Of a stretch of DNA of 37,498 bases, positions 26,122 to 36,389 are shown one piece after another. The first letter of the stretch is position 1; every line of letters starts with the position of its first letter. The translations under genes were made by a program, and so were the position numbers. Origin of the DNA: Alphaproteobacteria bacterium (lineage in GTDB: Bacteria > Pseudomonadota > Alphaproteobacteria > SHVP01); assembly GCA_009694165.1 (NCBI GenBank), contig SHVP01000015.1, positions 1 to 37,498 on the forward strand, given 5' to 3'. Below the pieces are notes generated by a model. That model did no database searches and had not been told where the DNA came from. It saw nothing but the letters and a program-made list of their open reading frames with translations.

Positions 26122-27291
26122 TCAGGCAGCGGGTTGTTCTTTGACCTGGGCGAAGGCCCAGTCGAGCCACGGCAACAGCGCCTTGACGTCGCCTTCCTCC
26201 ACCGTGGCGCCACACCAGATGCGAAGGCCAGGCGGCGCGTCGCGATAGCCTTCGACGTCGTAGGCGACCTTCTCCGTTTCGAGCAGCGCCGCCATCCGCG
26301 AGACGATGGCACCTTGGTTGGCCGCCAGCTGCACGGTGAACCACGGGTCGGCAATCTTGAGACAAACCGAGGTGCACGACCTAGCCGCCGGTTCTTCGGC
26401 CAGAAACGCTGCCCAGGTCGACTGCTTCACCCAGCGTTCGACCGCCGCCAGATTGGCGCGCGAACGGCTGATCAACGCGGGCACGCCGCCGACCCGCTTG
26501 GCCCAGCTGAGGCCGTCGAGGGCGTCTTCGACGCACAGCAACGACGGCGTGTTGATGGTTGAACCCTTGAAGATGCTGTCGTCGAACTTGCCGCCCTTGG
26601 TCATGCGGAAGATCTTGGGCAGCGGCCAGGGGGGGGCATAGCTTTCGAGCCGTTGAATAGCGCGCGGACCGAGGATGAGGATGCCGTGCCCACCCTCGCC
26701 GCCCAGCACCTTTTGCCAGGAATAGGTCGCCACATCGAGCTTGGGCCACGGCAGGTCCATGGCGAAGACCGCTGAGGTCGCGTCGCAGATGGTCAGGCCG
26801 CCGCGGTCGTCGGGGATCCAGTCGCCGTTCGGCACGCATACCCCCGAGGTCGTGCCATTCCACGTGAACACCACGTCGCGGGAAAAATCGACCTGCTTCA
26901 GATCGGGCAGGCGACCGTAAGGCGCCGTCAGCGTCCGCACGTCCTTGAGCTTCAGTTGTTTTTGGATGTCGGTCACCCAGCCTTCGCCGAAACTCTCCCA
27001 GGCCAGCGCATCGACGCCGCGCGCGCCCAGCAGCGACCACAAGGCCATTTCCACCGCGCCCGTGTCCGAGCCCGGCACGATGGCGATCCTGTAGTCCTTG
27101 GGCAGCCCGAGCAGAACCCGGCTCTGCTCGACCGCGGCGACGATCTTGGCCTTGCCGTCCTTGGAGCGGTGCGAGCGCCCGACGCAAGCGCCCTGCAGCG
27201 CGCTGACCGACCAGCCGGGACGCTTGGCACAGGGACCTGAGGAAAAATTGGGATTGCCGGGCCGCACGGCCGGGCGGGTATTGGAGAGCAT
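26122..27291 (-). CDS. serC: Phosphoserine aminotransferase
   Basis: The 389-residue PLP enzyme converts 3-phosphohydroxypyruvate to phosphoserine. It has the N-terminal [12 protein letters not shown] of the alphaproteobacterial type, [14 protein letters not shown] with the PLP-contacting Asp, and the Schiff-base Lys in [32 protein letters not shown] and a C-terminal [11 protein letters not shown] segment are also family features. The start at 27291 has a strong GGAAGG site. Upstream are a well-formed promoter and an RNA leader. It is the first gene of the serine, histidine and purine run. The stop is TGA. Confidence 0.96.
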   Translation of the reverse strand: MLSNTRPAVRPGNPNFSSGPCAKRPGWSVSALQGACVGRSHRSKDGKAKIVAAVEQSRVLLGLPKDYRIAIVPGSDTGAVEMALWSLLGARGVDALAWESFGEGWVTDIQKQLKLKDVRTLTAPYGRLPDLKQVDFSRDVVFTWNGTTSGVCVPNGDWIPDDRGGLTICDATSAVFAMDLPWPKLDVATYSWQKVLGGEGGHGILILGPRAIQRLESYAPPWPLPKIFRMTKGGKFDDSIFKGSTINTPSLLCVEDALDGLSWAKRVGGVPALISRSRANLAAVERWVKQSTWAAFLAEEPAARSCTSVCLKIADPWFTVQLAANQGAIVSRMAALLETEKVAYDVEGYRDAPPGLRIWCGATVEEGDVKALLPWLDWAFAQVKEQPAA

Positions 27292-27340
27292 TGGCACATT
27301 CCTTCCAGAATGGCTGCAACCCGTTGGGGGGTTGTGGCCC
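27292..27340 (-). ncRNA. serC leader RNA (candidate serC motif)
   Basis: The short 5' leader from the predicted start to serC contains a hairpin, CAACCC (minus strand) / GGGTTG with a six-base loop (27317-27334), then the ribosome site. A serC RNA motif has been described upstream of serC-serA operons in alphaproteobacteria (Rfam serC). Position, hairpin and the adjacent promoter boxes fit that description. I cannot confirm the match against the covariance model. Confidence 0.55.
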
Positions 27341-27346
27341 GCGGCG

Positions 27347-27375
27347 TCTATAGGTGTCCGTGAGGCACGAGTCAA
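27347..27375 (-). promoter_or_regulatory. Sigma-70 promoter of serC-serA
   Basis: On the minus strand TTGACT (27370-27375) is followed by exactly 17 bases and TATAGA (27347-27352), close to the consensus. The predicted start near 27340 gives a leader of about 50 bases. Confidence 0.8.
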
Positions 27376-27512
27376 CGAACGTTTTGTCCCATGTTACCAA
27401 CAGGTTGCGAAGCCCATGGCGGCGGCATGGGCGAATTGCGCCAGCCGCCAGGGTCGTGAAAAGATGTGGCCCAGGGACGGCCCGTAGAGGTCGCCCGCAT
27501 GGGGAGGAATGC

Positions 27513-28127
27513 ATGGGAATCCGGTTTGGTCGGCAGTTGGCAGCCTGTGCGCTGGCCGCGGCAACACTGCTGCCCGACGGCATGGCCGCCGCGGCCGAAA
27601 GGCCTAGCCCCGCCAAGCCGCAGCCCGCGGCCGACGCCGTCAAGTCGGGCCTAGCCGTCCGCTACTACAGCGGCGAATTCAACCATGTCGATGAAGTGCT
27701 GCGCATGGCACGGACCGAGAAATTCCAGCCCGGGCCGCCGTTGCCGATGCTCAACTACAAGGTGGGCGACGGGAAGGTGCTGACCCATACCAGCACCGAC
27801 CTGGTCGGAGCGCTAATCGAGGGGGTCATCAAGTTCGACAAGCCGGGCACCTACCTGGCGACGTTCCAGCACAACGATGGCCCGCGGGTGTGGCTGAGCG
27901 GCAAGATGATCTACGAGCTCCCCGGCGTTACCTCCGATGCGTTCTTGCCGCCGATCGAGGTCAACGTCGCCGAACCGGGCTGGTACCCGCTGGCGATGGT
28001 CTATTTCGAAAAGCGCAACACCTCAACCCTGGAGATGTACCGGCAGCCGCCGGGAACCGAGGAAGTCAAGTTCGTTCCGGCCGAGAATTTCGCCCACGAC
28101 CCGGCGAAACTGCCGCTGACGAACTGA
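27513..28127 (+). CDS. Secreted PA14-like domain protein
   Basis: The 204-residue protein starts at 27513 after GGGGAGGAATGC. Residues 1-28 form a signal peptide (LAACALAAATLLPDGMAAAA). The mature part is a PA14-like beta-sandwich: GLAVRYYSGEFNHVDEV, GALIEGVIKFDKPGTYLATF, NDGPRVWLSGKMIYELPG, and AEPGWYPLAMVYFEKRNTSTLEMYRQPPG. PA14 domains usually bind carbohydrates or sit in surface enzymes. There is no lipobox or second domain. It converges on glmM. Its partner is unknown. Confidence 0.72.
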   Translation: MGIRFGRQLAACALAAATLLPDGMAAAAERPSPAKPQPAADAVKSGLAVRYYSGEFNHVDEVLRMARTEKFQPGPPLPMLNYKVGDGKVLTHTSTDLVGALIEGVIKFDKPGTYLATFQHNDGPRVWLSGKMIYELPGVTSDAFLPPIEVNVAEPGWYPLAMVYFEKRNTSTLEMYRQPPGTEEVKFVPAENFAHDPAKLPLTN

Positions 28128-28160
28128 TCGCACGATCGGGCGCCGTTCAGGCGGAGACGG

Positions 28161-29507
28161 TCACCCTGCGGCCGCGCGCTCGAGCGCGAAGACAATCGAG
28201 TCGACCACGTCGTTGACCAGGCGTTGATCCGTGCCCTCGCCCATCACCCGGATGACCGGCTCGGTTCCCGACGGCCGAATCAGCAACCGTCCGGTCGTCG
28301 CGATCTTTCGTTCGCCGTCGCCGATCGCCTGGCGGACATCGGGATGGTCGAGCGGCGAGCCGTTGCCATAGCGCACGTTGCGCAGCGTCTGCGGAATTGG
28401 CGTGAAGCAGCGCCCCAATTCGCTGAGCGGTCGCTGTTCCTCGACCGCCGCCGCCAAGACTTGCAGCGCAGCGATCAACCCGTCGCCGGTGGTGGAAAAA
28501 TCGGACAGGATCATGTGACCTGATTGTTCGCCGCCGAGGTTCCAGCCGCGCTCGCGCATCCCCTCGAGAACGTAGCGATCGCCGACGGCGACGCGATGCA
28601 ACGCGATGCCCTGCTTACGCAAATAGTGCTCGAAACCGAGGTTCGACATCACCGTGGTCACGACGCCGCCCTGCAACCGACCGTCGCGGTGCCAGCGACC
28701 GGCGATCAGGGCCATCAGCTGATCGCCGTCGAGCAGTCGCCCCTTCTCGTCGGCAATGACGACGCGGTCGGCGTCGCCGTCGAGGGCGATCCCTATATGG
28801 GCGCCGTGAGCCACCACCTGTTCGCACATCGCGTGGGGCGAAGTCGAACCGCACTTACGGTTGATGTTGAATCCGTCGGGCTGGACACCCAGGGGTACGA
28901 CCTCGGCGCCGAGTTCCCACAGCACGGTCGGCGCAACGCGGTAGGCGGCGCCGTGGGCACAATCGATGACGACCTTCAGGCCGTCGAGGGTGCGGCCGCG
29001 GGGAAAGGTCGCCTTGACGAATTCGGTATAGCGCCCTTGGGCGTCTTCGAGACGCTGCGCCCGCCCGAGCTTTCGCGATTCGACGAGATCGTCGGTCGCA
29101 CCGTTTTCCATGCGCGCCTCAATGGCGCGCTCGACGTCGTCGGACAATTTGAAGCCGTCGGGATCGAACAGCTTGATGCCATTGTCCTCATAGGGATTGT
29201 GCGAAGCCGAGATCATCACGCCGAGATCTGCCCGCAGGCTGCGCGTCAGCATGGCCACGGCCGGCGTCGGCATCGGGCCGACGAGAATGACGTCCATGCC
29301 CATGGAAATGAAGCCCGCGGTCAGCGCCGGCTCGAGCATGTAGCCCGACAACCGGGTGTCCTTGCCGACGACGACCCTATGGCGGTGATCGCCGCGATAG
29401 AACTGCCGTCCCGCCGCCATACCGAGGCGCAGCGCCACTTCCGCCGTCATCGGGTGGCGATTAGCGGTGCCGCGGATTCCGTCGGTACCGAAATATTGGC
29501 GAGTCAT
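28161..29507 (-). CDS. glmM: Phosphoglucosamine mutase
   Basis: The 448-residue enzyme of the phosphohexomutase family interconverts glucosamine-6-P and glucosamine-1-P for UDP-GlcNAc and cell-wall synthesis. It has [12 protein letters not shown] at the N-terminus, the phosphorylated Ser in [15 protein letters not shown], the metal loop IALDGDADR, the sugar loop GGEQSGHMI, and the phosphate loop [11 protein letters not shown] use ATG 29507; GTG 29510 is adjacent. It is the last gene of the ftsH-folP-glmM run, 63 bases after folP. The stop is TGA. Confidence 0.97.
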   Translation of the reverse strand: MTRQYFGTDGIRGTANRHPMTAEVALRLGMAAGRQFYRGDHRHRVVVGKDTRLSGYMLEPALTAGFISMGMDVILVGPMPTPAVAMLTRSLRADLGVMISASHNPYEDNGIKLFDPDGFKLSDDVERAIEARMENGATDDLVESRKLGRAQRLEDAQGRYTEFVKATFPRGRTLDGLKVVIDCAHGAAYRVAPTVLWELGAEVVPLGVQPDGFNINRKCGSTSPHAMCEQVVAHGAHIGIALDGDADRVVIADEKGRLLDGDQLMALIAGRWHRDGRLQGGVVTTVMSNLGFEHYLRKQGIALHRVAVGDRYVLEGMRERGWNLGGEQSGHMILSDFSTTGDGLIAALQVLAAAVEEQRPLSELGRCFTPIPQTLRNVRYGNGSPLDHPDVRQAIGDGERKIATTGRLLIRPSGTEPVIRVMGEGTDQRLVNDVVDSIVFALERAAAG

Positions 29508-29570
29508 CACAGATCGTTTTAGCGGCCTTCGAATCGGACACGCAACACAAAGTGTTACAGAGCCAAACCG

Positions 29571-30667
29571 CTAGAAGACAGCGTCGGCAACGGCACGGGC
29601 GACAATGAGCGCCTGGCGCGTCGCCGCGACGTCATGGATCCGGATCACTTGAACACCCTGGGTCGCGAGCCAGACGGCAATCGCCAGCGATCCCGGGAGG
29701 CGGTCGTCGGCGGCGGCCCCACCCGCCAGGCGACCGATCGTCGCCTTGCGCGAGGCGCCGACGAGGACGGCGCAGCCGAGGCCATGGAACAAGGCGATGC
29801 AGCGATGCAGCGCCAGATTATGGGCATCAGTCTTGCCGAAGCCGATGCCGGGATCGACGACCAGGTGCGCGCGCGGGATGCCGGCCGCCTCGCAGGCTGC
29901 GACGCGCTCCGCCAGGTAATCGAACACGTCGAGCACCACGTTGTCGTAGCGCGGGTCCTTTTGCATGGTGCGCGGGTCGCCCTGCGCATGCATGAGGACG
30001 ATCGGCACGCCGAGCGCTGCGGCGGTCGGCAGGCTGTGCGGGTCGAATGCCAGTGCGCTGACATCGTTGATGATTCGGGCGCCGGCGGCCACCGCCACCC
30101 GCATGATGCCGGCCTTGCGCGTGTCGATCGACAGCGGGCGACGGTCATGCAGGCCTGCGATCACCGGAAGAACGCGGCGGCGCTCCTCCGCCTCGTCGAC
30201 CGGGTCGGCGCCCGGGCGCGTCGATTCGCCGCCGATATCGAGGAAGTCGGCACCCTCCTCGGCCAGGCGCCCGCCCAGTTGGACGGCTCGATCCGCACTG
30301 GCATAGCGACCACCATCGAAGAAGCTGTCGGGGGTGACGTTGACGACGCCCATCAGCCGCGGACGGTCGAGCGGCGTCCCGGCGATCGGCAATCGCGCCG
30401 CGGTGAGGCGATCGAGGACCTTGTCGAGCACGGCCGTGGTACCGGTTCGTGCGGCCCACCCGCGCAGCTCGGCCAGCGAGGAGGTCACGGCGCGACAGGG
30501 CTCTGTCCCCGCCCGCGCCAACACCTGGGCGCGGTCGAAGCGGAGGGGTCCCCCGGCCAGCAGCGGACCGTCGGTTCGGCCGGGGATCGGTAGCAGGTAG
30601 GTCGAATGCGAAAAACCCCGCGTGTAAGCGGGGTCCTGGTCGAGCGCCTGGGCGTCGGTGGGAGCGA

Positions 30668-30671
<4 letters not shown>
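29571..30671 (-). CDS. folP: Dihydropteroate synthase
   Basis: The 366-residue enzyme condenses dihydropterin pyrophosphate with p-aminobenzoate. It has [56 protein letters not shown] and [12 protein letters not shown], all typical DHPS blocks. An N-terminal extension of about 105 residues precedes the barrel, as is common in alphaproteobacteria. The GTG start (30671) overlaps ftsH's stop in GTGA, so folP is coupled to ftsH. The stop is TAG. Confidence 0.96.
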
Positions 30672-32593
<1,922 letters not shown>

Positions 32594-32654
32594 GTGGAAA
32601 TTGTCCCTGGACCGGCCTGGCGCCGTACACCCCTAAGATAGTGCGGAACCTCGG

Positions 32655-34025
32655 TTAAGCAACGGCAAACGAACCCGAAATTAGCATGTGCCGGGGGGCG
32701 AACACGGCGCTAGCGCTGGTGTGGGCTGAAGGCAGCGCGAGCGCGGGACGACGCAAATCCGGCTGAATCACCAGCCGGCCGCGACGGTAAAGAGCCGGAG
32801 CTGCCGCCATGGCCGCCGCAGGGAGTGCGGCCGGCACCACGAGTTTGGCCCGGCGGGCGAGCCAATTGGCCATGCCAAGGCGGGCAACCGTCACCGCGCC
32901 CGCCGCTCTGACCGCCAGTTCGAAGCGACCGTCCCACTGCACCTGGTGCCGACCGACGCCGGCGAGGCGCCGAATCTCCCCCGCCCCCCGCGTCTCGCGG
33001 AGCACGGTGAGGAACCCGGCGGTCGCGACGATGCGACAGCCCGACAGGGTGACGCTCGTCGCGGCGCCGTCGAAGAGGCGGTCAACAACGCGGGCGAGGC
33101 TCGCGCGGCCAGGCGGGTAGTGCCCCCCGCCAACGCAGAGGAGCGCGCGCGCCAGCGCCCGCGCCGCCAGCGGCCGCGGTGCCGCGCGCAGGACCGCGAG
33201 GTCGAGGCGGCAAAAACCGGCCGGATCGACGAGGGCGGAACGCGCCAACAGGAGAGCGGTCGCGATTTCGTCATGGATCCGGATTGCCGCCATCCGGCGC
33301 GCCCAGCCCGACCAGGTCGCGCCATCGAGACGACCGGCCCGCAAGCGGGCGCGTGCAAAGCGTGGATCGCGATTGGTCGGATCGTCGATCCAACCCAGCG
33401 CGCGGGCGCGCAAGGTCGCGCGCAGGCGCGCGGCCGGAACGGTCAACAACGGTCGCAAACGCCGATGCGTCGGCAGTTCGATCACGGCCGACATGCCGGC
33501 GAGCCCGTCGAAGCCGCTGCCGCGACCAGCCCGGAGAGCCACTGTCTCGGCGACGTCGTCGCGTTGATGCGCGAGCAGGAGGTGCAGCACACCGTGGTCG
33601 GCACACCACCCATCGAGCAAGGCATAGCGAGCCGCGCGCGCGGCGGCCGGGATGCCGGTTGCCGGTTTGGCGCCGCCCCAGCGACGGATAACGTGACGGA
33701 TGCCGCGCCCGGCCAGGATTCGGCCCACCTGTCTTGCCTCGCCGGCCGATTCTCTCCGCAGGCCGTGGTCGACGGTGAGAGCAGTGACGCGACCTCCCCG
33801 TGTCGCCGCCCACTCCGCCGCGAGCAAGCAGAGGGCCAGGGAGTCGGCGCCGCCGGAGACGGCGACCGCCAGGTGCGGCTGATCCTCGAACGGTTCGAAC
33901 GCCGCCATCGCCGTGGCAAACTGGGCGGCGCTGACACGCCGGGCCCCGCCCGGGCGACGGCGCCTAGCGACAGGCGAGACGCGTTTTTTCCTGTTCGGCG
34001 CGGCGACGGATTTGCGCTTCGGCAT
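32655..34025 (-). CDS. tilS: tRNA(Ile)-lysidine synthase
   Basis: The protein is up to 456 residues. The N-terminal PP-loop ATPase motif is AVSGGADSLALCLLA, followed by LTVDHGLRRES and LLLAHQRDDVAET. It adds lysine to C34 of the CAU anticodon of a tRNA-Ile so that it reads AUA. The open frame begins at 34025, overlapping cpoB's 3' end by 62 bases; a start at 33908 (MAAFEPFEDQ) is also plausible. The C-terminal part is divergent and Ala/Arg-rich, as usual for the family. The stop is TAA. Confidence 0.9.
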   Translation of the reverse strand: MPKRKSVAAPNRKKRVSPVARRRRPGGARRVSAAQFATAMAAFEPFEDQPHLAVAVSGGADSLALCLLAAEWAATRGGRVTALTVDHGLRRESAGEARQVGRILAGRGIRHVIRRWGGAKPATGIPAAARAARYALLDGWCADHGVLHLLLAHQRDDVAETVALRAGRGSGFDGLAGMSAVIELPTHRRLRPLLTVPAARLRATLRARALGWIDDPTNRDPRFARARLRAGRLDGATWSGWARRMAAIRIHDEIATALLLARSALVDPAGFCRLDLAVLRAAPRPLAARALARALLCVGGGHYPPGRASLARVVDRLFDGAATSVTLSGCRIVATAGFLTVLRETRGAGEIRRLAGVGRHQVQWDGRFELAVRAAGAVTVARLGMANWLARRAKLVVPAALPAAAMAAAPALYRRGRLVIQPDLRRPALALPSAHTSASAVFAPRHMLISGSFAVA

Positions 34026-34968
34026 TGGGATAGTCTTTGAGCAGTTGACTGATCGAGCCGCAGGCTTGGTCCTTGTCTCCGAGGCTGGCCAGGGACAGCC
34101 CCAACTTGAGCAGGCTGTCTGGCGCCTTCTGCGCCTTGGGGAATCGCCGATAGCCGTCGAGGAAGGCCGACGCCGCGTCGGCGTAGTGCTGCCGCACGTA
34201 AAAGGTTTCGCCTAGCCAGTAATGCGCATTGGCCGCCAGCTCGTGATCGCGGTTTTTCTGCAGGAACTCGGCAAAGGCGGCCTGGGCACCGGCGTAGTCG
34301 AGCTTTTCGAGCAGGCTGCGCGCAAAGGCGTATTGCTCGTCCGGCTTGCCGGGTGGCAGGACCGAGCGCGCCGGCTGAACCGGAACCGGCACGCTGCCGG
34401 GTGGCGGCTGCAACGTTCCAGTCGATTGGCGGCGAGCTTGCTCGACGCCGCTTTGTCCGGGCAAGCGATCGTCGCGCGCCGCCGTCTGCGGCGGGGGCGC
34501 CGCCGGGCCGGGTGCTGGCCCCGGCCCCGCCGCCGAACCGCGCGACCGCTCGAGTTCGGTCAGGCGGAAATCGACGTCGGCGACCAGTTTGTCGAAGCGG
34601 TCGCGCAGCCCGCGCAACTCGATCAAGGCGCCCTCGATCGAGCCGGTCAGCTTGGTCATCTCGCTCTCGATCCCGTTGATGCGGTCGTCGAGCGCGGTGA
34701 GGCGCTGGGTTACCGGCCCCGGCGTCGCCGACTCGGCTTCGCGGACGATGACCGGGGGTGGGCGCTGGCCGGCGGCGGGCGGACCATCGGCGCGGTAAAC
34801 CGAACGCTCGACGTCGCGCAGTTGTCCCTCGAGCTGGTTGATGCGCTGGATGATGGCCCGGAGCTCGCCGCTTTGCTGGGCCAGCGCCGGCAGCGCGCCA
34901 AAGCAGCCGGCGGCCACGGCGAGGACGACGCAGCCGCGGCGGAGTGAATCGAACAATACCTGAATCAT
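33964..34968 (-). CDS. cpoB: Tol-Pal accessory protein CpoB/YbgF
   Basis: The 334-residue periplasmic protein has a signal peptide (to about ALPALAQQ, residue 32). A trimerising coiled-coil part follows (ELRAIIQRINQLEGQLRDVER and LTALDDRINGIESEMTKL), then a Pro/Ala-rich linker. The C-terminal TPR repeats include EQYAFARSLLEKLDYAGAQ, NAHYWLGETFYVRQHY and PDSLLKLGLSLASLG. It coordinates Tol-Pal and wall synthesis at division. Its place downstream of pal is the standard order, but here a broken pal copy and a terminator intervene. The stop is TAG. Confidence 0.93.
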   Translation of the reverse strand: MIQVLFDSLRRGCVVLAVAAGCFGALPALAQQSGELRAIIQRINQLEGQLRDVERSVYRADGPPAAGQRPPPVIVREAESATPGPVTQRLTALDDRINGIESEMTKLTGSIEGALIELRGLRDRFDKLVADVDFRLTELERSRGSAAGPGPAPGPAAPPPQTAARDDRLPGQSGVEQARRQSTGTLQPPPGSVPVPVQPARSVLPPGKPDEQYAFARSLLEKLDYAGAQAAFAEFLQKNRDHELAANAHYWLGETFYVRQHYADAASAFLDGYRRFPKAQKAPDSLLKLGLSLASLGDKDQACGSISQLLKDYPNAEAQIRRRAEQEKTRLACR

Positions 34969-34977
34969 GCGTCGCCT

Positions 34978-35549
34978 CTATCGAGAGAGTCTATCAGTCA
35001 CGAGAACGGTAACAGCACGGCGGTTCGCTGCCCAGGCGGTCTCGTTCGATCCCAACACCACGGGCTCCTCCTTGCCGTAGCTCAACGTCCGCAAGCGATC
35101 CCCATCGACACCCTGGGCGATGAGGAAATTCTTGACCGCATGGGCCCGTCGCTCGCCAAGCGCGATGTTGTACTCGCACGTACCGTACTCGTCGCAATGG
35201 CCCTCGATCCTTGCCCGGACCAAGGGAAAACGATTGAGCCACGCTGCCTGCCGTTCGAGGGTTAGGCGCGCCTCGCCCGCAGGTCCGATTGGTCGTAGTC
35301 GAAGTAGACCCGATCGCCCACGTTGGCCACGAGGTCCGCTTGGGAGCCCGGCGGGCCGATAGGCGGAAGCCGCAAGAGTGGGTCGGAAAGCGGCCCCGGG
35401 TTCCTCGCATCGACCAGCGGATCCACCGTCCCGCCAGACATGAACTCGGCGCATCCGACGATGCCGATCAGTATCACGACCGTCGGAGCCAAGCGCGTGA
35501 GCGCGAAACGGTGGGCGAAGGTTGGCGAACCAGCCAGCATGCGAGCCAT
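34978..35549 (-). pseudogene. Second Pal-like lipoprotein gene, frameshifted
   Basis: The N-terminal frame (from 35549) has a signal with a lipobox-like GIVGC, then PPGSQADLVANVGDRVYFDY and DQSDLR. It then needs a one-base shift near 35280 to continue EARLTLERQAAWLNRFPLV, EGHCDEYGTCEYNIALGERRA and SYGKEEPVVLGSNETAWAANRRA. The intact pal at 35651-36172 matches it almost block for block (SDLR/FDLK, LTLERQAAWL, GERRA, GSNETAWA). The copy has drifted: ADERGTREY reads CDEYGTCEY, though the peptidoglycan-contacting Asp and Arg-Arg remain. It is a duplicated, degrading pal, or an active gene if the shift is a sequencing error. Confidence 0.85.
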
Positions 35550-35587
35550 TCAAGCCGGCAATTGTGGCCGAATCCGGGAAGCCAAAA

Positions 35588-35634
35588 AGAAAAACGCCTG
35601 CCCCCGGGAAACCCGGAGGGCAGGCGTTTTAAAA
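35588..35634. terminator. Strong bidirectional terminator after pal
   Basis: AAAACGCCTGCCC (35591-35603) pairs with GGGCAGGCGTTTT (35618-35630) and encloses a CCGGG/CCCGG inner stem. A-runs and T-runs flank both sides, so it works on either strand. It ends pal transcription and isolates the second pal copy. Confidence 0.92.
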
Positions 35635-35650
35635 CGAAAGTCGGCGATCG

Positions 35651-36172
35651 CTACTGGACGACCGCAACGCCGCGGCGATTTTGCGCCCAGGCGGTCTCGT
35701 TGGATCCCAGCGCCACCGGCCGCTCTTTGCCGTAGCTGACGGTCCGCAGGCGACGCGCCTCGATACCCTGCGAGACGAGAAAGTTTTTGGTCGCGTTGGC
35801 TCGCCGTTCGCCAAGCGCGAGGTTGTACTCGCGGGTGCCACGCTCGTCAGCATGGCCCTCGACTATCAGGTTGACGTTCGGGAAGCGCTTCAGCCAAGCC
35901 GCCTGCCGCTCGAGCGTCCGGCGGGCTTCCGGCTTCAGGTCGAACTTGTCGTAGTCGAAGAAGACGCGATCGCCGACGTTGGCGACCAGGTCGGCCTGCG
36001 AGCCCGGTGCAGGCGCGCTCGGCTGGGTTGAGGCCTGCGAACCGGCAGTGCCAGTGCCGGGAGCCGTGGTTGCACCGCCTTGGCCACCGGCGCCGGCGCC
36101 CTGTTGCTCCATGGTCTCGCAAGCAGCCACAAGAAGGACGGCCGCAATCAACGAGGTAAACTTCAAGCGCAT
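35651..36172 (-). CDS. pal: Peptidoglycan-associated lipoprotein Pal
   Basis: The 173-residue outer-membrane lipoprotein has a signal peptide with lipobox LLVAAC (Cys18) and a Gly/Ala/Thr-rich linker. Its OmpA-like domain has DRVFFDYDKFDLKPEA, VNLIVEGHADERGTREYNLALGERRA and SYGKERPVALGSNETAWAQNRR. It binds peptidoglycan and TolB, helping outer-membrane constriction. The start at 36172 has a GGAG site eight bases upstream. It is followed by a terminator rather than cpoB, unlike the usual operon. A nine-base C-run (G-run on the coding strand, 36326-36334) lies in its upstream region. Confidence 0.95.
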   Translation of the reverse strand: MRLKFTSLIAAVLLVAACETMEQQGAGAGGQGGATTAPGTGTAGSQASTQPSAPAPGSQADLVANVGDRVFFDYDKFDLKPEARRTLERQAAWLKRFPNVNLIVEGHADERGTREYNLALGERRANATKNFLVSQGIEARRLRTVSYGKERPVALGSNETAWAQNRRGVAVVQ

Positions 36173-36389
36173 CGAATGGTCTCCAATAGCGGCTTTATTG
36201 CCAAAGGTGGAAGGGGATGTCCCTCTGAATGACGTAGGCACAATAACGCATTGTGTTGGGCTTGCAACGCGCCCGTGCACGACTGCGATGCTTTACGCCC
36301 GTGCTGGCGCGGAACATACGCTGGGCCCCCCCCCTTGTCCAGCCCTTGCTCAAATATGTATGGCCGATAAAGGGCTTGCCGGGTCCCCG

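Noticed and set aside
30604..30634. GC hairpin followed by an A/T run near the start of folP
   Set aside because: It lies inside folP's conserved-length N-terminal extension, in coding sequence, and would terminate its own gene.
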